This document shows positions 9,266-20,149 of a stretch of 39,705 bases of DNA, in pieces; within the stretch, counting starts at the first letter, position 1; each line of letters begins with the position of its first letter. This stretch comes from Psychrobacter sp. 4Dc (GTDB taxonomy: Bacteria > Pseudomonadota > Gammaproteobacteria > Pseudomonadales > Moraxellaceae), in contig NZ_PJAT01000110.1 in NCBI RefSeq assembly GCF_002836715.1, positions 1 to 39,705 of the forward strand, written 5' to 3'. The position numbers and the translations under genes are program-made. The notes under the pieces are model-generated. The model worked only from the letters and a program-made list of their open reading frames with translations, was not told the origin of the DNA and made no database searches.

Positions 9266-12200
9266 TTGAAAGATTTACTCGATATCATGCAAAGCCCTAC
9301 CGGCAACGGTAACCAAGAGTTTGATAGCATTCAAATTACTTTAGCCTCACCTGACGTCATCAAGTCATGGTCGCATGGTGAAGTAAAAAAGCCTGAAACC
9401 ATCAACTATCGCACGTTCAAGCCTGAGCGTGATGGTCTTTTTTGTGCCAAAATCTTTGGCCCAGTAAAAGATTTTGAATGTTTATGTGGTAAATATAAGC
9501 GCCGTAAGTTCCAAGGCGTTATCTGCGAAAAATGTGGTGTCGAAGTCACCACTGCTAAAGTTCGTCGTGATCGCATGGGCCATATCGACCTAGCCAGTCC
9601 AGTTGCGCATATTTGGTTCCTAAAATCATTACCAAGCCGCATCGGTCTATTGCTAGACATGACGCTACGTGATATCGAGCGCGTTCTATATTTCGAAAGC
9701 TATATCGTGACTGAGCCTGGTCTAACTAGCTTAGAAAAATACCAGTTGCTTGATGACGAAGATTATTACAAAGCGCTTGAAGAGTTTGGTGACGAATTCA
9801 CAGCCAAGATGGGTGCTGAAGCCGTTCAAGACCTATTAAAAGACATCGATATCGATCTTGAAATTGATGAGCTACGTGAAGCGATTCCACAAACTGGTTC
9901 TGAGACTAAGCTTAAGAAAATGTCTAAGCGTCTCAAATTATTAGAAGCATTCCGTGATTCTAATAACAAGCCTGAGTGGATGGTAATGAACATCTTGCCA
10001 GTACTACCACCAGATTTGCGTCCTCTAGTACCGCTAGAAGGCGGCCGTTTTGCGACGTCAGATCTAAACGATCTATATCGCCGTGTGATCAACCGTAACA
10101 ACCGTCTTAAGCGTCTGCTTGAGCTAAGCGCACCTGACATCATCGTGCGTAACGAAAAACGTATGTTGCAAGAGTCAGTAGATGCGTTGCTTGATAACGG
10201 TCGTCGCGGTCGTGCCATCACTGGTAGTAACAAGCGTCCATTGAAATCTTTGGCAGATATGATCAAAGGTAAGCAAGGTCGTTTCCGTCAGAACTTACTT
10301 GGTAAGCGTGTCGATTACTCTGGTCGTTCGGTTATCGTTGTAGGTCCAACACTACGTCTACATCAGTGTGGTCTACCTAAGAAAATGGCACTAGAATTAT
10401 TCAAGCCATTTACTTATAACAAACTATTGTCTCATGGTTTAGCGACTACGATTAAAGCTGCTAAAAAGATGGTAGAGCGTGAAGAGCCACAAGTGTGGGA
10501 TATGCTGGCCATGGTTATCCGTGAGCATCCAGTACTTCTTAACCGTGCGCCAACACTTCACCGTTTGGGTCTACAGGCATTTGAGCCAGTATTGATCGAA
10601 GGTAAAGCCATCCAGTTGCATCCGCTTGTTTGTACCGCATTCAACGCCGATTTCGATGGTGACCAAATGGCCGTTCACGTGCCATTGACGCTAGAAGCGC
10701 AGCTTGAATCACGTGCCTTGATGATGTCTACCAACAACATCTTGTCACCTGCGAACGGTGATCCGATCATCGTACCATCTCAGGATGTTGTACTAGGTCT
10801 ATATTACATCAGTCGCTCGTCTATCAATGCCAAAGGCGAGAGCATGATTTTTGCTACCGTTAATGAAGCATTGCGTGCAATTGGTTCAAACGATCTACAT
10901 GTAAACGCCAAGATCAAAGTGCGTGTTACTGAGACGCAAATTGACGAAGAAGGTAACGAGACCAAAGAAATCAGTATCAAAGATACGGTTGCTGGTCGTC
11001 TACTTATCTGGAACATCATGCCTAAAGGTATGACGTTTGATGAGTGTAACCAAGAGATGACGAAGAAAAACATCTCTCGTTTGATCAACTCTTGCTACCG
11101 TAAAGTTGGCGTCAAAGAAAGTGTTATGTTTGCTGACCAATTGATGTATCTTGGTTTTGCTCAAGCAACATTATCTGGCGTGTCTATCGGTATCGATGAC
11201 ATGGTTATTCCACCACTTAAGAAGCAAATCATCGAAGTGGCAGAAGGCGAAGTTCGCGAAATCGAAGATCAGTTCGAGCAAGGTTTCGTAACTGCTGGTG
11301 AGCGCTATAACAAAGTAGTTGATATCTGGTCACGTACCAATGACAAAGTCGCTAAAGCGATGATGGACAACTTGGCAACAGATAAAGTTATCAACGCAAA
11401 AGGTGAAGAAGACGAGCAGAAATCATTCAACTCTATCTTTATCATGTCAGATTCTGGTGCTCGTGGTAGTGCGGCACAGATTCGTCAGTTGGCAGGGATG
11501 CGTGGTTTGATGGCGAAACCAGATGGCTCAATTATTGAGACACCGATTAAAGCTAACTTCCGTGAAGGTTTGACCGTACTACAGTACTTCATCTCAACTC
11601 ACGGTGCACGTAAAGGTCTAGCGGATACAGCACTGAAAACCGCTAACTCTGGTTACCTAACTCGTCGTCTGGTTGATGTGGCACAAGATTTGGTTATCAC
11701 TAGCGATGATTGTGGTACTGAAGAAGGCTTACTCATGAAACCACATATCCAAGGTGGTGAAATCATTGAGAAGCTAGGTGAGCTAGTACTGGGTCGTGTG
11801 ACTGCTCGTGACGTTACTTATAATGACGATGCTGATAAAGTATTGATTCCAGCTGGTACATTGATCGATGAGTACTGGGTTAACGTCCTTGATAACAACG
11901 CAATCGATGATATCTGGGTACGTTCAGTAATTACTTGTGATATCGAACATGGCGTATGTTCACAGTGTTATGGTCGTGACCTTGCACGTGGTCATAAAGT
12001 GAATATCGGCGAATCAGTCGGTGTTATGGCAGCTCAGTCTATCGGTGAGCCGGGTACTCAGTTAACCATGCGTACGTTCCACGTAGGTGGGGCCGCGAGT
12101 TCAGCCTCTGTAGACAACAGCATCTCTGTACGTAATGCTGGTCAAGCGCACTTTGAAAATATGAAAACAGTACAGCATACCGATGGTCACTTAGTCATCG

Positions 12201-13483
12201 TATCGCGTTCAGCTGAAATCGCATTGACCGATGAGCTTGGCCGTGAGCGTGAGCGCTATAAAGTACCATATGGTTCAAGTGTACTTGTGAAAGACGAAGA
12301 GCAGGTTGAAGGCGGTCAAACTATCGCTAAATGGGATCCGCATACGCATCCAATCATCACAGAATTTGCTGGTACAGCACGCTTCAGTGACATCACTGAC
12401 GGTATGACTGCCACAGTGAAAGTTGATGATGCGACTGGTATGAGCTCATTTGAGATTCTAGCCACGCGTGACCGTTCAAGCTCAGCAAAAGACTTACGTC
12501 CTGCGATTATCTTGAACACTGACGAAGGCAAAGAAGTGGTTTACTTCTTACCAGCTGAAACCATCATCCGCGTGAGCGATGGTGAGAAAGTTGCAGCAGG
12601 TTCGATTCTAGGCCGTGTACCACAAGCATCTTCTGGTACAAAAGATATTACCGGTGGTCTACCACGTGTTGCTGATCTATTCGAAGCACGTCGTCCAAAA
12701 GATCACGCCATCATGGCAGAAATGACTGGTGTCGTAAGCTTTGGTAAAGAGACTAAAGGTAAGAACCGCTTCATTATTACTAATGAAGATGGTGAAGTAC
12801 ATGAAGAGCTAATCCCGAAATGGCGTCAAATCAACGTCTTTGAAAACGAGACGGTAGCACGTGGTGAAGTGATCGCTGATGGTCCACAGAACCCACATGA
12901 TATCTTACGTTTGAAAGGTCAGACTGCACTTGCTGATTATATCGTCAACGAAGTACAGGACGTTTATCGCTTGCAGGGTGTAAAAATCAACGACAAGCAC
13001 ATCGAAGTTATCATTCGTCAGATGTTGCGTAAAGTTGAAATCACTGACGGCGGCGATTCAAGTCACTTCAAAGGTGATCAGGTCGAGTATGCAGATATCA
13101 AAGCATTGAATGCGAAGCTAGAAGCGGAAGATAAATTCCCAGTACAGTTTGAGCGTCAATTACTAGGTATCACCAAAGCAAGTCTAGCAACTGAAAGCTT
13201 TATTTCAGCGGCTTCTTTCCAGGAAACAACCCGTGTACTAACTGCGGCTGCTGTGACTGGTAAAGTGGATGAGCTACGTGGTCTGAAAGAAAACGTGGTT
13301 GTGGGTCGCTTGATTCCTGCAGGTACGGGTCTTGCTTATCATAAAGCACGTAAAGAGAAAGCAGATCAGAAGCTACAAGATAAAGATTTGAATGCAGCGT
13401 TTGATATGACTGCAAGCACTGATAGCAAAGACTTTGCAAGCTTCGACGAAGCATTTGCTCAAGAGTTAAATCAAGATAATTAA
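9266..13483 (+). CDS. rpoC: RNA polymerase beta-prime subunit
   Basis: RpoC carries the catalytic Mg2+ site. The 1405-residue protein has the N-terminal zinc ribbon (C72, C74, C87, C90), the catalytic motif [10 protein letters not shown] with D462, D464 and D466, the bridge-helix/trigger-loop region, and a second Cys set in [19 protein letters not shown]. The start is a TTG at 9266 with a CGGAGA site at 9254-9259; the residues MKDLLDIM that follow match the known RpoC N-terminus, so the rare start is well supported. An intrinsic terminator closes the operon 35 bases after the stop. Confidence 0.98.
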   Translation: MKDLLDIMQSPTGNGNQEFDSIQITLASPDVIKSWSHGEVKKPETINYRTFKPERDGLFCAKIFGPVKDFECLCGKYKRRKFQGVICEKCGVEVTTAKVRRDRMGHIDLASPVAHIWFLKSLPSRIGLLLDMTLRDIERVLYFESYIVTEPGLTSLEKYQLLDDEDYYKALEEFGDEFTAKMGAEAVQDLLKDIDIDLEIDELREAIPQTGSETKLKKMSKRLKLLEAFRDSNNKPEWMVMNILPVLPPDLRPLVPLEGGRFATSDLNDLYRRVINRNNRLKRLLELSAPDIIVRNEKRMLQESVDALLDNGRRGRAITGSNKRPLKSLADMIKGKQGRFRQNLLGKRVDYSGRSVIVVGPTLRLHQCGLPKKMALELFKPFTYNKLLSHGLATTIKAAKKMVEREEPQVWDMLAMVIREHPVLLNRAPTLHRLGLQAFEPVLIEGKAIQLHPLVCTAFNADFDGDQMAVHVPLTLEAQLESRALMMSTNNILSPANGDPIIVPSQDVVLGLYYISRSSINAKGESMIFATVNEALRAIGSNDLHVNAKIKVRVTETQIDEEGNETKEISIKDTVAGRLLIWNIMPKGMTFDECNQEMTKKNISRLINSCYRKVGVKESVMFADQLMYLGFAQATLSGVSIGIDDMVIPPLKKQIIEVAEGEVREIEDQFEQGFVTAGERYNKVVDIWSRTNDKVAKAMMDNLATDKVINAKGEEDEQKSFNSIFIMSDSGARGSAAQIRQLAGMRGLMAKPDGSIIETPIKANFREGLTVLQYFISTHGARKGLADTALKTANSGYLTRRLVDVAQDLVITSDDCGTEEGLLMKPHIQGGEIIEKLGELVLGRVTARDVTYNDDADKVLIPAGTLIDEYWVNVLDNNAIDDIWVRSVITCDIEHGVCSQCYGRDLARGHKVNIGESVGVMAAQSIGEPGTQLTMRTFHVGGAASSASVDNSISVRNAGQAHFENMKTVQHTDGHLVIVSRSAEIALTDELGRERERYKVPYGSSVLVKDEEQVEGGQTIAKWDPHTHPIITEFAGTARFSDITDGMTATVKVDDATGMSSFEILATRDRSSSAKDLRPAIILNTDEGKEVVYFLPAETIIRVSDGEKVAAGSILGRVPQASSGTKDITGGLPRVADLFEARRPKDHAIMAEMTGVVSFGKETKGKNRFIITNEDGEVHEELIPKWRQINVFENETVARGEVIADGPQNPHDILRLKGQTALADYIVNEVQDVYRLQGVKINDKHIEVIIRQMLRKVEITDGGDSSHFKGDQVEYADIKALNAKLEAEDKFPVQFERQLLGITKASLATESFISAASFQETTRVLTAAAVTGKVDELRGLKENVVVGRLIPAGTGLAYHKARKEKADQKLQDKDLNAAFDMTASTDSKDFASFDEAFAQELNQDN

Positions 13484-13518
13484 TCGCATTAAGTATTTTG
13501 ATTCATTCTTAATTTGAT

Positions 13519-13549
13519 AAAAAAGCCAGCCTAAGTTGCTGGCTTTTTT
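13519..13549 (+). terminator. rpoC operon terminator
   Basis: A perfect stem of GC-rich core (AAGCCAGC with GCTGGCTT, extended by A-T pairs; arms 13519-13530 and 13538-13549) with a 7-base loop ends in six T residues. Confidence 0.92.
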
Positions 13550-13649
13550 GTGCGTATAAAAAACTAAGAAAGGCATGGTGCTATCATCTAAAAAAATAGT
13601 ACACTGGAAATACGCTCTAATTCACTATTCATAAAAGGATAATTAGCAA

Positions 13650-14174
13650 ATGGCAGGTAAAACTCGCGTCGCCAAATATCAAGCAGATCGAACCAATCAA
13701 AAGTTATATTTCTGTCGTTTATCTTGCCAATCTGCAGGAAGTACCAATGATAAGCAGTTATACCAAGCCCATTGTGAGACTGCTATTTTTCATTTACATG
13801 GTGCTTTATTAGCATTTATTCAGGAGTTGGGTCATTTCTATAGCTTAAACATGACGGCGCCAACTTTGCTCGATATTGAGCAAGCACTGAGCGAGCGTAC
13901 CCAAGTATCTCCTGAGATTCAGCGTTTGCAGCAATTACAGCAGCAAGGTTTTATCGCCAATATAGAACGTGCTTATCAGCGTTGTCTGTATGCAGTACCG
14001 CCAGATACTATCGTCGATGAAGCGCCAAGCAGTCATTCAGCGTCGCCAGACTTGATTGTCAATGTTGTCACCTTATCCAATCAATGGCTACCTGATGAAA
14101 CAACGATACGGGAATGGCGTAATCAGCTTTTGGAGCTGATTGAACAACTGCGTGCAGGTATGGTTGAATTCTAA
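13650..14174 (+). CDS. DUF6586-like protein of unknown function
   Basis: The 174-residue product resembles the DUF6586 family of Pseudomonas and relatives as I remember it: an early RTNQKLYF-like segment (here RTNQKLYFCRL, residues 15-25), an FHLHGALLAFIQELGHFY helix (about 47-64), and a C-terminal SLSNQWLPDETTIREWRNQL-like region ending in a helix. It has no signal peptide or membrane segment and appears helical and cytoplasmic. The ATG has an AAAGGA site about 10 bases upstream. It stands alone between the rpoC terminator and a shared convergent terminator with mrcA. The function is unknown. Confidence 0.75.
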   Translation: MAGKTRVAKYQADRTNQKLYFCRLSCQSAGSTNDKQLYQAHCETAIFHLHGALLAFIQELGHFYSLNMTAPTLLDIEQALSERTQVSPEIQRLQQLQQQGFIANIERAYQRCLYAVPPDTIVDEAPSSHSASPDLIVNVVTLSNQWLPDETTIREWRNQLLELIEQLRAGMVEF

Positions 14175-14269
14175 TAGGAAGTAAACTAGCAAATTTATTC
14201 TTTGACCGCTATTTATTGAACCATTTTAAAGTATGATTAAGTAGGGTAGGCCATAGTCTACAGCGCATA

Positions 14270-14307
14270 AAAAAGGCTTATTCAGTCATTGCTGAATAAG
14301 CCTTTTT
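14270..14307. terminator. Bidirectional terminator between DUF6586 gene and mrcA
   Basis: A perfect 16-bp stem (14270-14285 with 14292-14307) is flanked by A5 and T5, so it can end transcription from both convergent genes. It lies 28 bases past the mrcA stop. Confidence 0.9.
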
Positions 14308-14334
14308 CTTATTAACTAAAAATAGTCTTGTTTG

Positions 14335-16971
14335 TTACTCTGGCATCGGTGGCATACTTTCAACGGGTGTCACCGTTAATGGATTTTCCGGTACGCTGTC
14401 ATCACTACGATTGCTACTTGGTTTCGTTGATGGTGGAGTGCTCGTCTCCTCAGTAGGCTCTGGAACCGAAGGCTTACGCTGCTGGGTTTGAGTCTTGACT
14501 GGTTTTGCTGATTTATTGGAGGCGTCGTTAACTAGGACGCCATCATCAGTCATCTCTATGATACTTTGCTGTTGCTTTCTGGATTTTGAGCGATTATTGA
14601 TAGATACCCATTGGCTTGGCGTGTCTTTCAGCTGAGCTTTCATAAAGTCCATCCATACTGGCAGCGCTGCCACACCACCATATTCACGGCGGCCCATAGT
14701 AGATGGTTGATCAAATCCCATCCATACTACTGTCGCATTGGTAGGATGGAACCCTGCAAACCATGCGTCTTTGGCCTGATTGGTGGTACCAGTTTTGCCA
14801 CCGATATCATTGCGACCTAATGCCTTTGCTCTTACCGCTGTACCGCGTTGGACTACATCGCGTAGTATATCGGCCATCTCAAAAGCCACTCTAGGTTGCA
14901 GTATGCGCGGTGCTTGTTTGGCCCTTACATATTGTACGGCAGGCGCTTTCAGGCGGTCTGACTGTGGACCTGCGTTATATACCGTTAAATCAAGCTCTTT
15001 ATCTGTTGTTTCGCTATCATCATTACCTTCTGATGATGAATTATCGGCAGTTATTTCATTACTGCTATCATCAAGCGCTTCGATTGACTTCTCATACTCT
15101 TCAACTAAGCTGCTATTGACCTTCTCAAGTTTTTCGTTAAAGCATAGTGCACATGCTTGACGTGGATTTGCCTGAAACAACAGCTCGTTTTTATAATTGT
15201 AAATTTGTTCAATAAAGTAAGGTTGGACACGATGACCACCATTGGCGAAAGTTGAGTAAGCCGTGGCCATTTGTAATGGTGTGGCTTGTCCTGCTCCAAG
15301 TGCTAATGATAATGTTGTCGGCAGCTTTTCTTTATCAAGACCAAATTCATCTAATAGGTTGCGCGTACTTGAGATACCGATAGCTTGTAACAAGCGAATA
15401 GATACGAGGTTACGCGACAAATATAAACCGCGACGTAAAGTGATATCACCTAAGAAACGTTCATCAGAGTTTTTAGGTTTCCAGTCACCTACTTGGATAG
15501 CTCGGTCAGACACGATGGTGTCTGGGCGATAACCTTTTTCTAAAGCAGCGGTATAAACAAGTGGTTTAATGGTTGAGCCAGGTTGACGCCAGCCTTGTAG
15601 AGCGCGGTTGAACTTACTGTGGTTAAAATCAAAGCCACCGACTAATGCATTGACAGCACCAGTCTCTGGATTCAACGAGACCAAACTGCCTTGAATTTTA
15701 GGTATTTGACCTAATTGCCAGTTGCCATTTGAAGTAGGTATCACACGAACGATATCGTTTTTCTTAACAACTTGACTGGCATTACTAGGATAATAACCAA
15801 TACGGTCGGCAGAAATATATTTACGTGCCCATTTCATACCAGACCAATTAACGGTTACTTCTTCACCAGATTGTAGGACTGCATCAAAACTACGAGAATT
15901 AACTTTAGTCACTTTGGCAGGAGACATATTGCTGTAGCGTTGAAAGTTCTCGAGAGGCTCATCATTTGCTTCAGCCCCGCGCCAACCATGGCGATGCTCG
16001 TAGGCAATCAATCCTGTTACTACTGCTGCTTCTGCATCTGTTTGTGCTTTGCTATCTACTGTGAGACGTACGCGCCACCCACCGTGCATGACTTGATCGC
16101 CATAACGTTCGACCAAAGAAGCGCGCGTCATTTCTGCCAAATAAGGCATATTTACATCGAGCTTTTCTTTATATAGGTTGATACCTATAGGGGAGTTGAC
16201 CGCTTCATCATACTGAGCTTTGGTAATATAGCCAAGCTCATGCATGCGTCCAACGATCCAGTTGCGGCGAGTCAGTGCACGGCTAGGATTGGCAACAGGA
16301 TTATATTTAGAAGGGGCTTTTGGTAGGCCGGCTAACATGGCCATTTCAGCAATGGTTAAATTGTCTAATGACTTACTATAGTATTTTTTGGCCGCAGCAC
16401 GAATGCCGTAGGCACCTTCGCCCAGATAGATTTTATTGACATATAGCGTCAAAATATCATTTTTACTCAGCTCGTCTTCGATTTTCCGCGCCAAAAACAA
16501 CTCTGTGAGTTTGCGGTTTAAAGTACGTTCTGGACTTAAGAAATAGTTTTTAGCGACCTGCATCGTAATGGTAGAGCCACCGGTTTGACCATCGTCATCA
16601 GTGACTGCTTCGGTGACAGCGCGACCAAGACCTTTAATACTGATTCCGCTATGCTGAAAGAAAGAAGCATCTTCGGCCGCTAAAAAAGCATGAGTTAAAT
16701 CTTCAGGAATCTCATCAAAACTAACTGGTAATGATAAACGATTGCCGTATTGGCCGATTAATTTATCATCACTACTATAAATCTGTAATGGCATTTCTAG
16801 TTTGGCTGTCTTAATCTCTTGCGTACTAGGTAGGGTTGGTGACAAATACATGGCCATCCCATAAAAACCAATAGGTACAGCAAGTGCTAGAACAACTGCC
16901 AATGCTAGGCAAGCGATAAAAAGTCCCACCAAAAAGCGAATGAGACGAGCGGTAGCATTTGTTTTGGCCAT
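14335..16971 (-). CDS. mrcA: Penicillin-binding protein 1A, bifunctional peptidoglycan synthase
   Basis: A class A PBP that polymerises glycan strands and cross-links peptides in the periplasm. The 878-residue protein has one N-terminal membrane anchor (about 10-37), a GT51 transglycosylase domain with AAEDASFF (catalytic E100) and GGSTITMQVAKN, and a transpeptidase domain with SxxK (S466-K469), SRN and KTGT (K726). An OB-like insert lies between the two catalytic domains. An acidic Ser/Asn/Asp-rich insert (about 617-662) just after a CxxC pair (ACALCF) interrupts the transpeptidase domain, and the tail is Pro/Ser/Thr-rich. It is divergent from pilM, as in related Moraxellaceae. Confidence 0.96.
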   Translation of the reverse strand: MAKTNATARLIRFLVGLFIACLALAVVLALAVPIGFYGMAMYLSPTLPSTQEIKTAKLEMPLQIYSSDDKLIGQYGNRLSLPVSFDEIPEDLTHAFLAAEDASFFQHSGISIKGLGRAVTEAVTDDDGQTGGSTITMQVAKNYFLSPERTLNRKLTELFLARKIEDELSKNDILTLYVNKIYLGEGAYGIRAAAKKYYSKSLDNLTIAEMAMLAGLPKAPSKYNPVANPSRALTRRNWIVGRMHELGYITKAQYDEAVNSPIGINLYKEKLDVNMPYLAEMTRASLVERYGDQVMHGGWRVRLTVDSKAQTDAEAAVVTGLIAYEHRHGWRGAEANDEPLENFQRYSNMSPAKVTKVNSRSFDAVLQSGEEVTVNWSGMKWARKYISADRIGYYPSNASQVVKKNDIVRVIPTSNGNWQLGQIPKIQGSLVSLNPETGAVNALVGGFDFNHSKFNRALQGWRQPGSTIKPLVYTAALEKGYRPDTIVSDRAIQVGDWKPKNSDERFLGDITLRRGLYLSRNLVSIRLLQAIGISSTRNLLDEFGLDKEKLPTTLSLALGAGQATPLQMATAYSTFANGGHRVQPYFIEQIYNYKNELLFQANPRQACALCFNEKLEKVNSSLVEEYEKSIEALDDSSNEITADNSSSEGNDDSETTDKELDLTVYNAGPQSDRLKAPAVQYVRAKQAPRILQPRVAFEMADILRDVVQRGTAVRAKALGRNDIGGKTGTTNQAKDAWFAGFHPTNATVVWMGFDQPSTMGRREYGGVAALPVWMDFMKAQLKDTPSQWVSINNRSKSRKQQQSIIEMTDDGVLVNDASNKSAKPVKTQTQQRKPSVPEPTEETSTPPSTKPSSNRSDDSVPENPLTVTPVESMPPMPE

Positions 16972-17164
16972 AATAAGACTTATTAGTTAGAATTTGTAGC
17001 AGACAATATTATTATACATTGAACAAAATAGGCAGGTCATAATAAATGTGTAAGTTGGCCTTAATATATTTTTAAATGCTTGAATCTATCAATTAAGTAA
17101 AGTATTGTATTGAATTATTACAAATAACTACCAGATTGTACACTTAATATAAGGTATAGAGCTA

Positions 17165-18220
17165 GTGAGGCTATTTACTTCCAAAAGTCGACATTTGATT
17201 GGCGTGGATATTTGTGCCACTTCAGTAAAGTTGGTTGACATACAGCGTCAGCAAGGCATGTTTCACCTAAAATCTTATGGTATTGAAAGACTACCGGAAG
17301 GTATCGTGGTCGATAAGATTCTAGTAGATACAGAAGCTGCTGGTAATATTATAGCGAGCTTGGCAAGACGCTGCCAAGTCGCGGGTAGCAATGCTGCGAC
17401 CGCTGTTTCTGGCTCTGCAGTGATTACTAAAATTATTGATATGGATATGACACTCAGCGATGTAGAGCGTGAGGCGCAAATACGTTTGGATGCCGACCAA
17501 TACGTGCCTTATCCATTAGAAGACGTCAATCTAGATTTTGAAGTATTAGGACCGTCTTTGGTTAGTGAAGATATGGTTCAGGTGTTGCTTGCTGCTTCTC
17601 GTTCAGAAAACGTCGACCAACGTGTCGATGCTTTAGCCTTTGGTGGCCTACAAACGAAAGTCATGGATATCGAGTCTCATGCAATCGAGCGTGCATTTGG
17701 ATTGATGGTAGATAGTTTGCCAAATGTACCAGAACTAGTAGCGTTGGTAGATATCGGCCACAATCAGACCACGTTATATATCGCTAAGAATGGTGAGTTT
17801 ATTTATAGTCGTGAGCAGTTATTTGGCGGCGCTCAGCTGACCGAGGCAATACAAAATCGCTATGGCCTATCAGCAGAAGAAGCGACACTAAGTAAACGCG
17901 AACGTACCTTACCTGATGACTACTATCCTGAAGTACTAACCCCTTTTATAGAAAATACCATTCAACAGATTACTCGCTCTTTACAGTTTTATTTCTCATC
18001 AAGTCAATATAGCAGTATCGATCATGTTGTGCTTGCAGGAGGCAGCAGTTCTATTGCAGGTCTCGCTGGTATGGCACAACAAAAGCTGGGTGTAACTGTT
18101 AGTGTTGCCAACCCTTTTACCAATATGACTATTGCACCAAATATCGATAATGAGCAACTGGCGGTTGATGCGCCAAGCTTAATGGCGGCATGCGGTCTTG
18201 CGTTAAGGAGCTTTGACTAA
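17165..18220 (+). CDS. pilM: Type IV pilus assembly protein PilM
   Basis: PilM is an actin-like cytoplasmic protein that binds the N-terminus of PilN and links the pilus motors to the periplasmic alignment complex. The 351-residue product starts with a GTG; the opening RLFTSKSRHLIGVDICATSV has the phosphate-binding GVD..ATSVKLV pattern of the fold. Further fold motifs are ALVDIGHNQTTLYI (about 196-209) and VVLAGGSSSIAGL (about 299-311). The ribosome-binding site is weak (AAGG). It is the first gene of pilMNOPQ and its stop overlaps pilN by one base. Confidence 0.95.
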   Translation: MRLFTSKSRHLIGVDICATSVKLVDIQRQQGMFHLKSYGIERLPEGIVVDKILVDTEAAGNIIASLARRCQVAGSNAATAVSGSAVITKIIDMDMTLSDVEREAQIRLDADQYVPYPLEDVNLDFEVLGPSLVSEDMVQVLLAASRSENVDQRVDALAFGGLQTKVMDIESHAIERAFGLMVDSLPNVPELVALVDIGHNQTTLYIAKNGEFIYSREQLFGGAQLTEAIQNRYGLSAEEATLSKRERTLPDDYYPEVLTPFIENTIQQITRSLQFYFSSSQYSSIDHVVLAGGSSSIAGLAGMAQQKLGVTVSVANPFTNMTIAPNIDNEQLAVDAPSLMAACGLALRSFD

Positions 18221-18873
18221 TGGCTCGTATTAACCTTTTACCTTGGCGACAAGAAGAGCGTGAACGTCGTAACAAAGAGTTTATGACATTGATAGTGGCG
18301 GTGACATTACTGACACTATTAGCAGCCTTCGCTTCATGGAGTTATTTCAATAATGAACTTGATGAGCAGCTTGATGCCAACGCATTGATCGAACAAGAAA
18401 ACACTCGCTTAGACACTGCATTGACCGAAATTGACAGTTTAGAACAGCGCCGTGAAGACATTATTTCACGCATGCAAGTCATTCAAGATTTGCAGGGACG
18501 ACGTCCTGTGCCTGTACGTTTATGGGATGATCTCGCTAAAGCTATTCCACCAGCACTTTATCTAAACAACCTTAAACGTGAAGGTGATACGCTAACTTTG
18601 ACAGGCTTAGCGGACAATCCAAATATTGTGTCCAGCCTGATTCGTAACCTTGATAACAGTAAATGGATGGGCAACTCAGCAGTAAGTAACATTCAACAGA
18701 ATATTAGCGCTTATGAGGCTGCTCCAGCCCTCAATAATACGGTTAATACTGGTGAGCAGGCGCGCCCCGTTTATCCTGAAGATAGTTACGTACAGTTTGT
18801 AGTAACGACTAGAGTACAATCGGAAACTCCGACTGCTGCTGATACCGATACTGGTCTAGGAGGTGCATTATGA
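18220..18873 (+). CDS. pilN: Type IV pilus inner-membrane protein PilN
   Basis: PilN is a bitopic inner-membrane protein of the pilus alignment complex. The 217-residue product begins MARINLLPWR, the conserved motif that inserts into PilM, followed by a basic stretch, one membrane helix (about 22-42), a coiled coil (about 45-90) and a periplasmic ferredoxin-like domain. The ATG overlaps the pilM stop (TAATG), and its own end overlaps pilO by four bases (ATGA), indicating translational coupling across the operon. Confidence 0.95.
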   Translation: MARINLLPWRQEERERRNKEFMTLIVAVTLLTLLAAFASWSYFNNELDEQLDANALIEQENTRLDTALTEIDSLEQRREDIISRMQVIQDLQGRRPVPVRLWDDLAKAIPPALYLNNLKREGDTLTLTGLADNPNIVSSLIRNLDNSKWMGNSAVSNIQQNISAYEAAPALNNTVNTGEQARPVYPEDSYVQFVVTTRVQSETPTAADTDTGLGGAL

Positions 18874-19589
18874 AGCTTATCCGCAAAAAGAGCCTCTCTA
18901 AAACCAAAAAATCTGCTTTAAAGCCAAAAAGGCAATTCGATTTAAATGAGTTTCGCCGTAGTTTTGAGTCGCTAGATTCAGAAAACTATGGCAGTTGGCC
19001 ATTACCTGTCAAGGTGACAGTGATTGGTCTTATCATCACTTTTATCGCAGCATTGTCATGGGCATTACCCATCAGTAGCAAAATCGATGAGATCAATGCG
19101 GCTGAAAGCCAGCAGCAGACCTTGCTTGATAGCTACCGTGAAAAAGAATCTCGCGCTCGTCATTTAAAAGCGTATCAAGCGCAAGTTGTCCAAATGGAAA
19201 CTGAATTTAATACTTTGTTAGATCAGTTGCCGAAAGATACGCGTGTGTCAGAATTGGTGGAAGGCATAAACATGACAGGCGTTGGTAGTAATATTCGTTT
19301 CCAAGATATTTCAGTAGAGCCTGAAATTGAAAATGAATTCTTTATTGAGCAGCCAATACGTATCGCGGCTTTGGGTGAATACCATCAGTTTGGTAGCTTT
19401 ATCAGTGGTCTTGCTGCACTGCCTCGAATTATTACGATGCATGATTTTGAAGTTAGTAACCCGCAGCCTACATTAGATGTTTTGCCAGAGCTCAATTTAG
19501 TATTGCAAACTAAGACTTATCGCTCTAAAGAAGCGGCTCCTGAAGGTGATGCCGCTGCCGCTACTGATGCAAATGCAGGAGGCAACTAA
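18870..19589 (+). CDS. pilO: Type IV pilus inner-membrane protein PilO
   Basis: PilO pairs with PilN in the inner-membrane alignment complex. The 239-residue product has a Lys-rich cytoplasmic N-terminus, one membrane helix (about 47-67), a coiled coil (about 70-120) and a periplasmic domain with LLDQLPKDTRVSELVEGI (about 116-133), typical of PilO. The tail is Ala/Gly/Asp-rich and low in complexity. It overlaps pilN by four bases and pilP by one. Confidence 0.95.
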   Translation: MKLIRKKSLSKTKKSALKPKRQFDLNEFRRSFESLDSENYGSWPLPVKVTVIGLIITFIAALSWALPISSKIDEINAAESQQQTLLDSYREKESRARHLKAYQAQVVQMETEFNTLLDQLPKDTRVSELVEGINMTGVGSNIRFQDISVEPEIENEFFIEQPIRIAALGEYHQFGSFISGLAALPRIITMHDFEVSNPQPTLDVLPELNLVLQTKTYRSKEAAPEGDAAAATDANAGGN

Positions 19590-20122
19590 TGAATATCCAA
19601 AGAATGCCCATGCTATTGGTTTTAAGTGTCACTGTTTTATCTATGACAGGGTGTAGTGACCGTATAGGTATGGCAGAGCAGGCGATGACCGATATCCGCA
19701 ACCAGCCTGCACAGCCTATTGAGCCGCCGCCTAAAGCCGAACTGGTAGAAGATTTTGTATATAGCGCAAGCTCGCAACGTAGTCCATTTTTACCACCGAG
19801 TTTAGTCAATGTGCAAGGCCCGACCACTCCTATAGATGGTGTACGACCAGATATCAACAGAATCAAAGAACCGCTTGAGCAGTATGAACTGTCGCAATTG
19901 GTCTTCCGAGGTGTGGTGATTTCGCCCGAAGGTCAGCGATATGCATTGATACAACGTCCCGATGGTTCGGTTGCGAGTGTTAAAGTAGGCGATTATCTTG
20001 GATTGAATGACGGCCGTATTGTTGAAATCACGCCGACCCAGGTTAACTTGATTGAAATTGTGCCAGATAGCCGCGCAGGGTTTGTAGAAAAACCCCAGTC
20101 GCTGGTATCCCCTATAAGCTAA
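19589..20122 (+). CDS. pilP: Type IV pilus lipoprotein PilP
   Basis: PilP is an inner-membrane lipoprotein that connects PilNO to the secretin PilQ. The 177-residue product has a lipoprotein signal with the lipobox LSMTGC (C22), a disordered Pro-rich linker, and the C-terminal domain with LVFRGVVISPEGQRYALIQ and VKVGDYLGLNDGRI, typical of PilP. The ATG overlaps the pilO stop. pilQ follows after 27 bases with its own GAGGA site. Confidence 0.95.
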   Translation: MNIQRMPMLLVLSVTVLSMTGCSDRIGMAEQAMTDIRNQPAQPIEPPPKAELVEDFVYSASSQRSPFLPPSLVNVQGPTTPIDGVRPDINRIKEPLEQYELSQLVFRGVVISPEGQRYALIQRPDGSVASVKVGDYLGLNDGRIVEITPTQVNLIEIVPDSRAGFVEKPQSLVSPIS

Positions 20123-20149
20123 GTCGGCAGATTTTTTGAGGAATAAATA

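Noticed and set aside
14611..16176. Several forward frames within mrcA
   Set aside because: All lie opposite conserved PBP1A coding sequence and have no family features or ribosome-binding sites.
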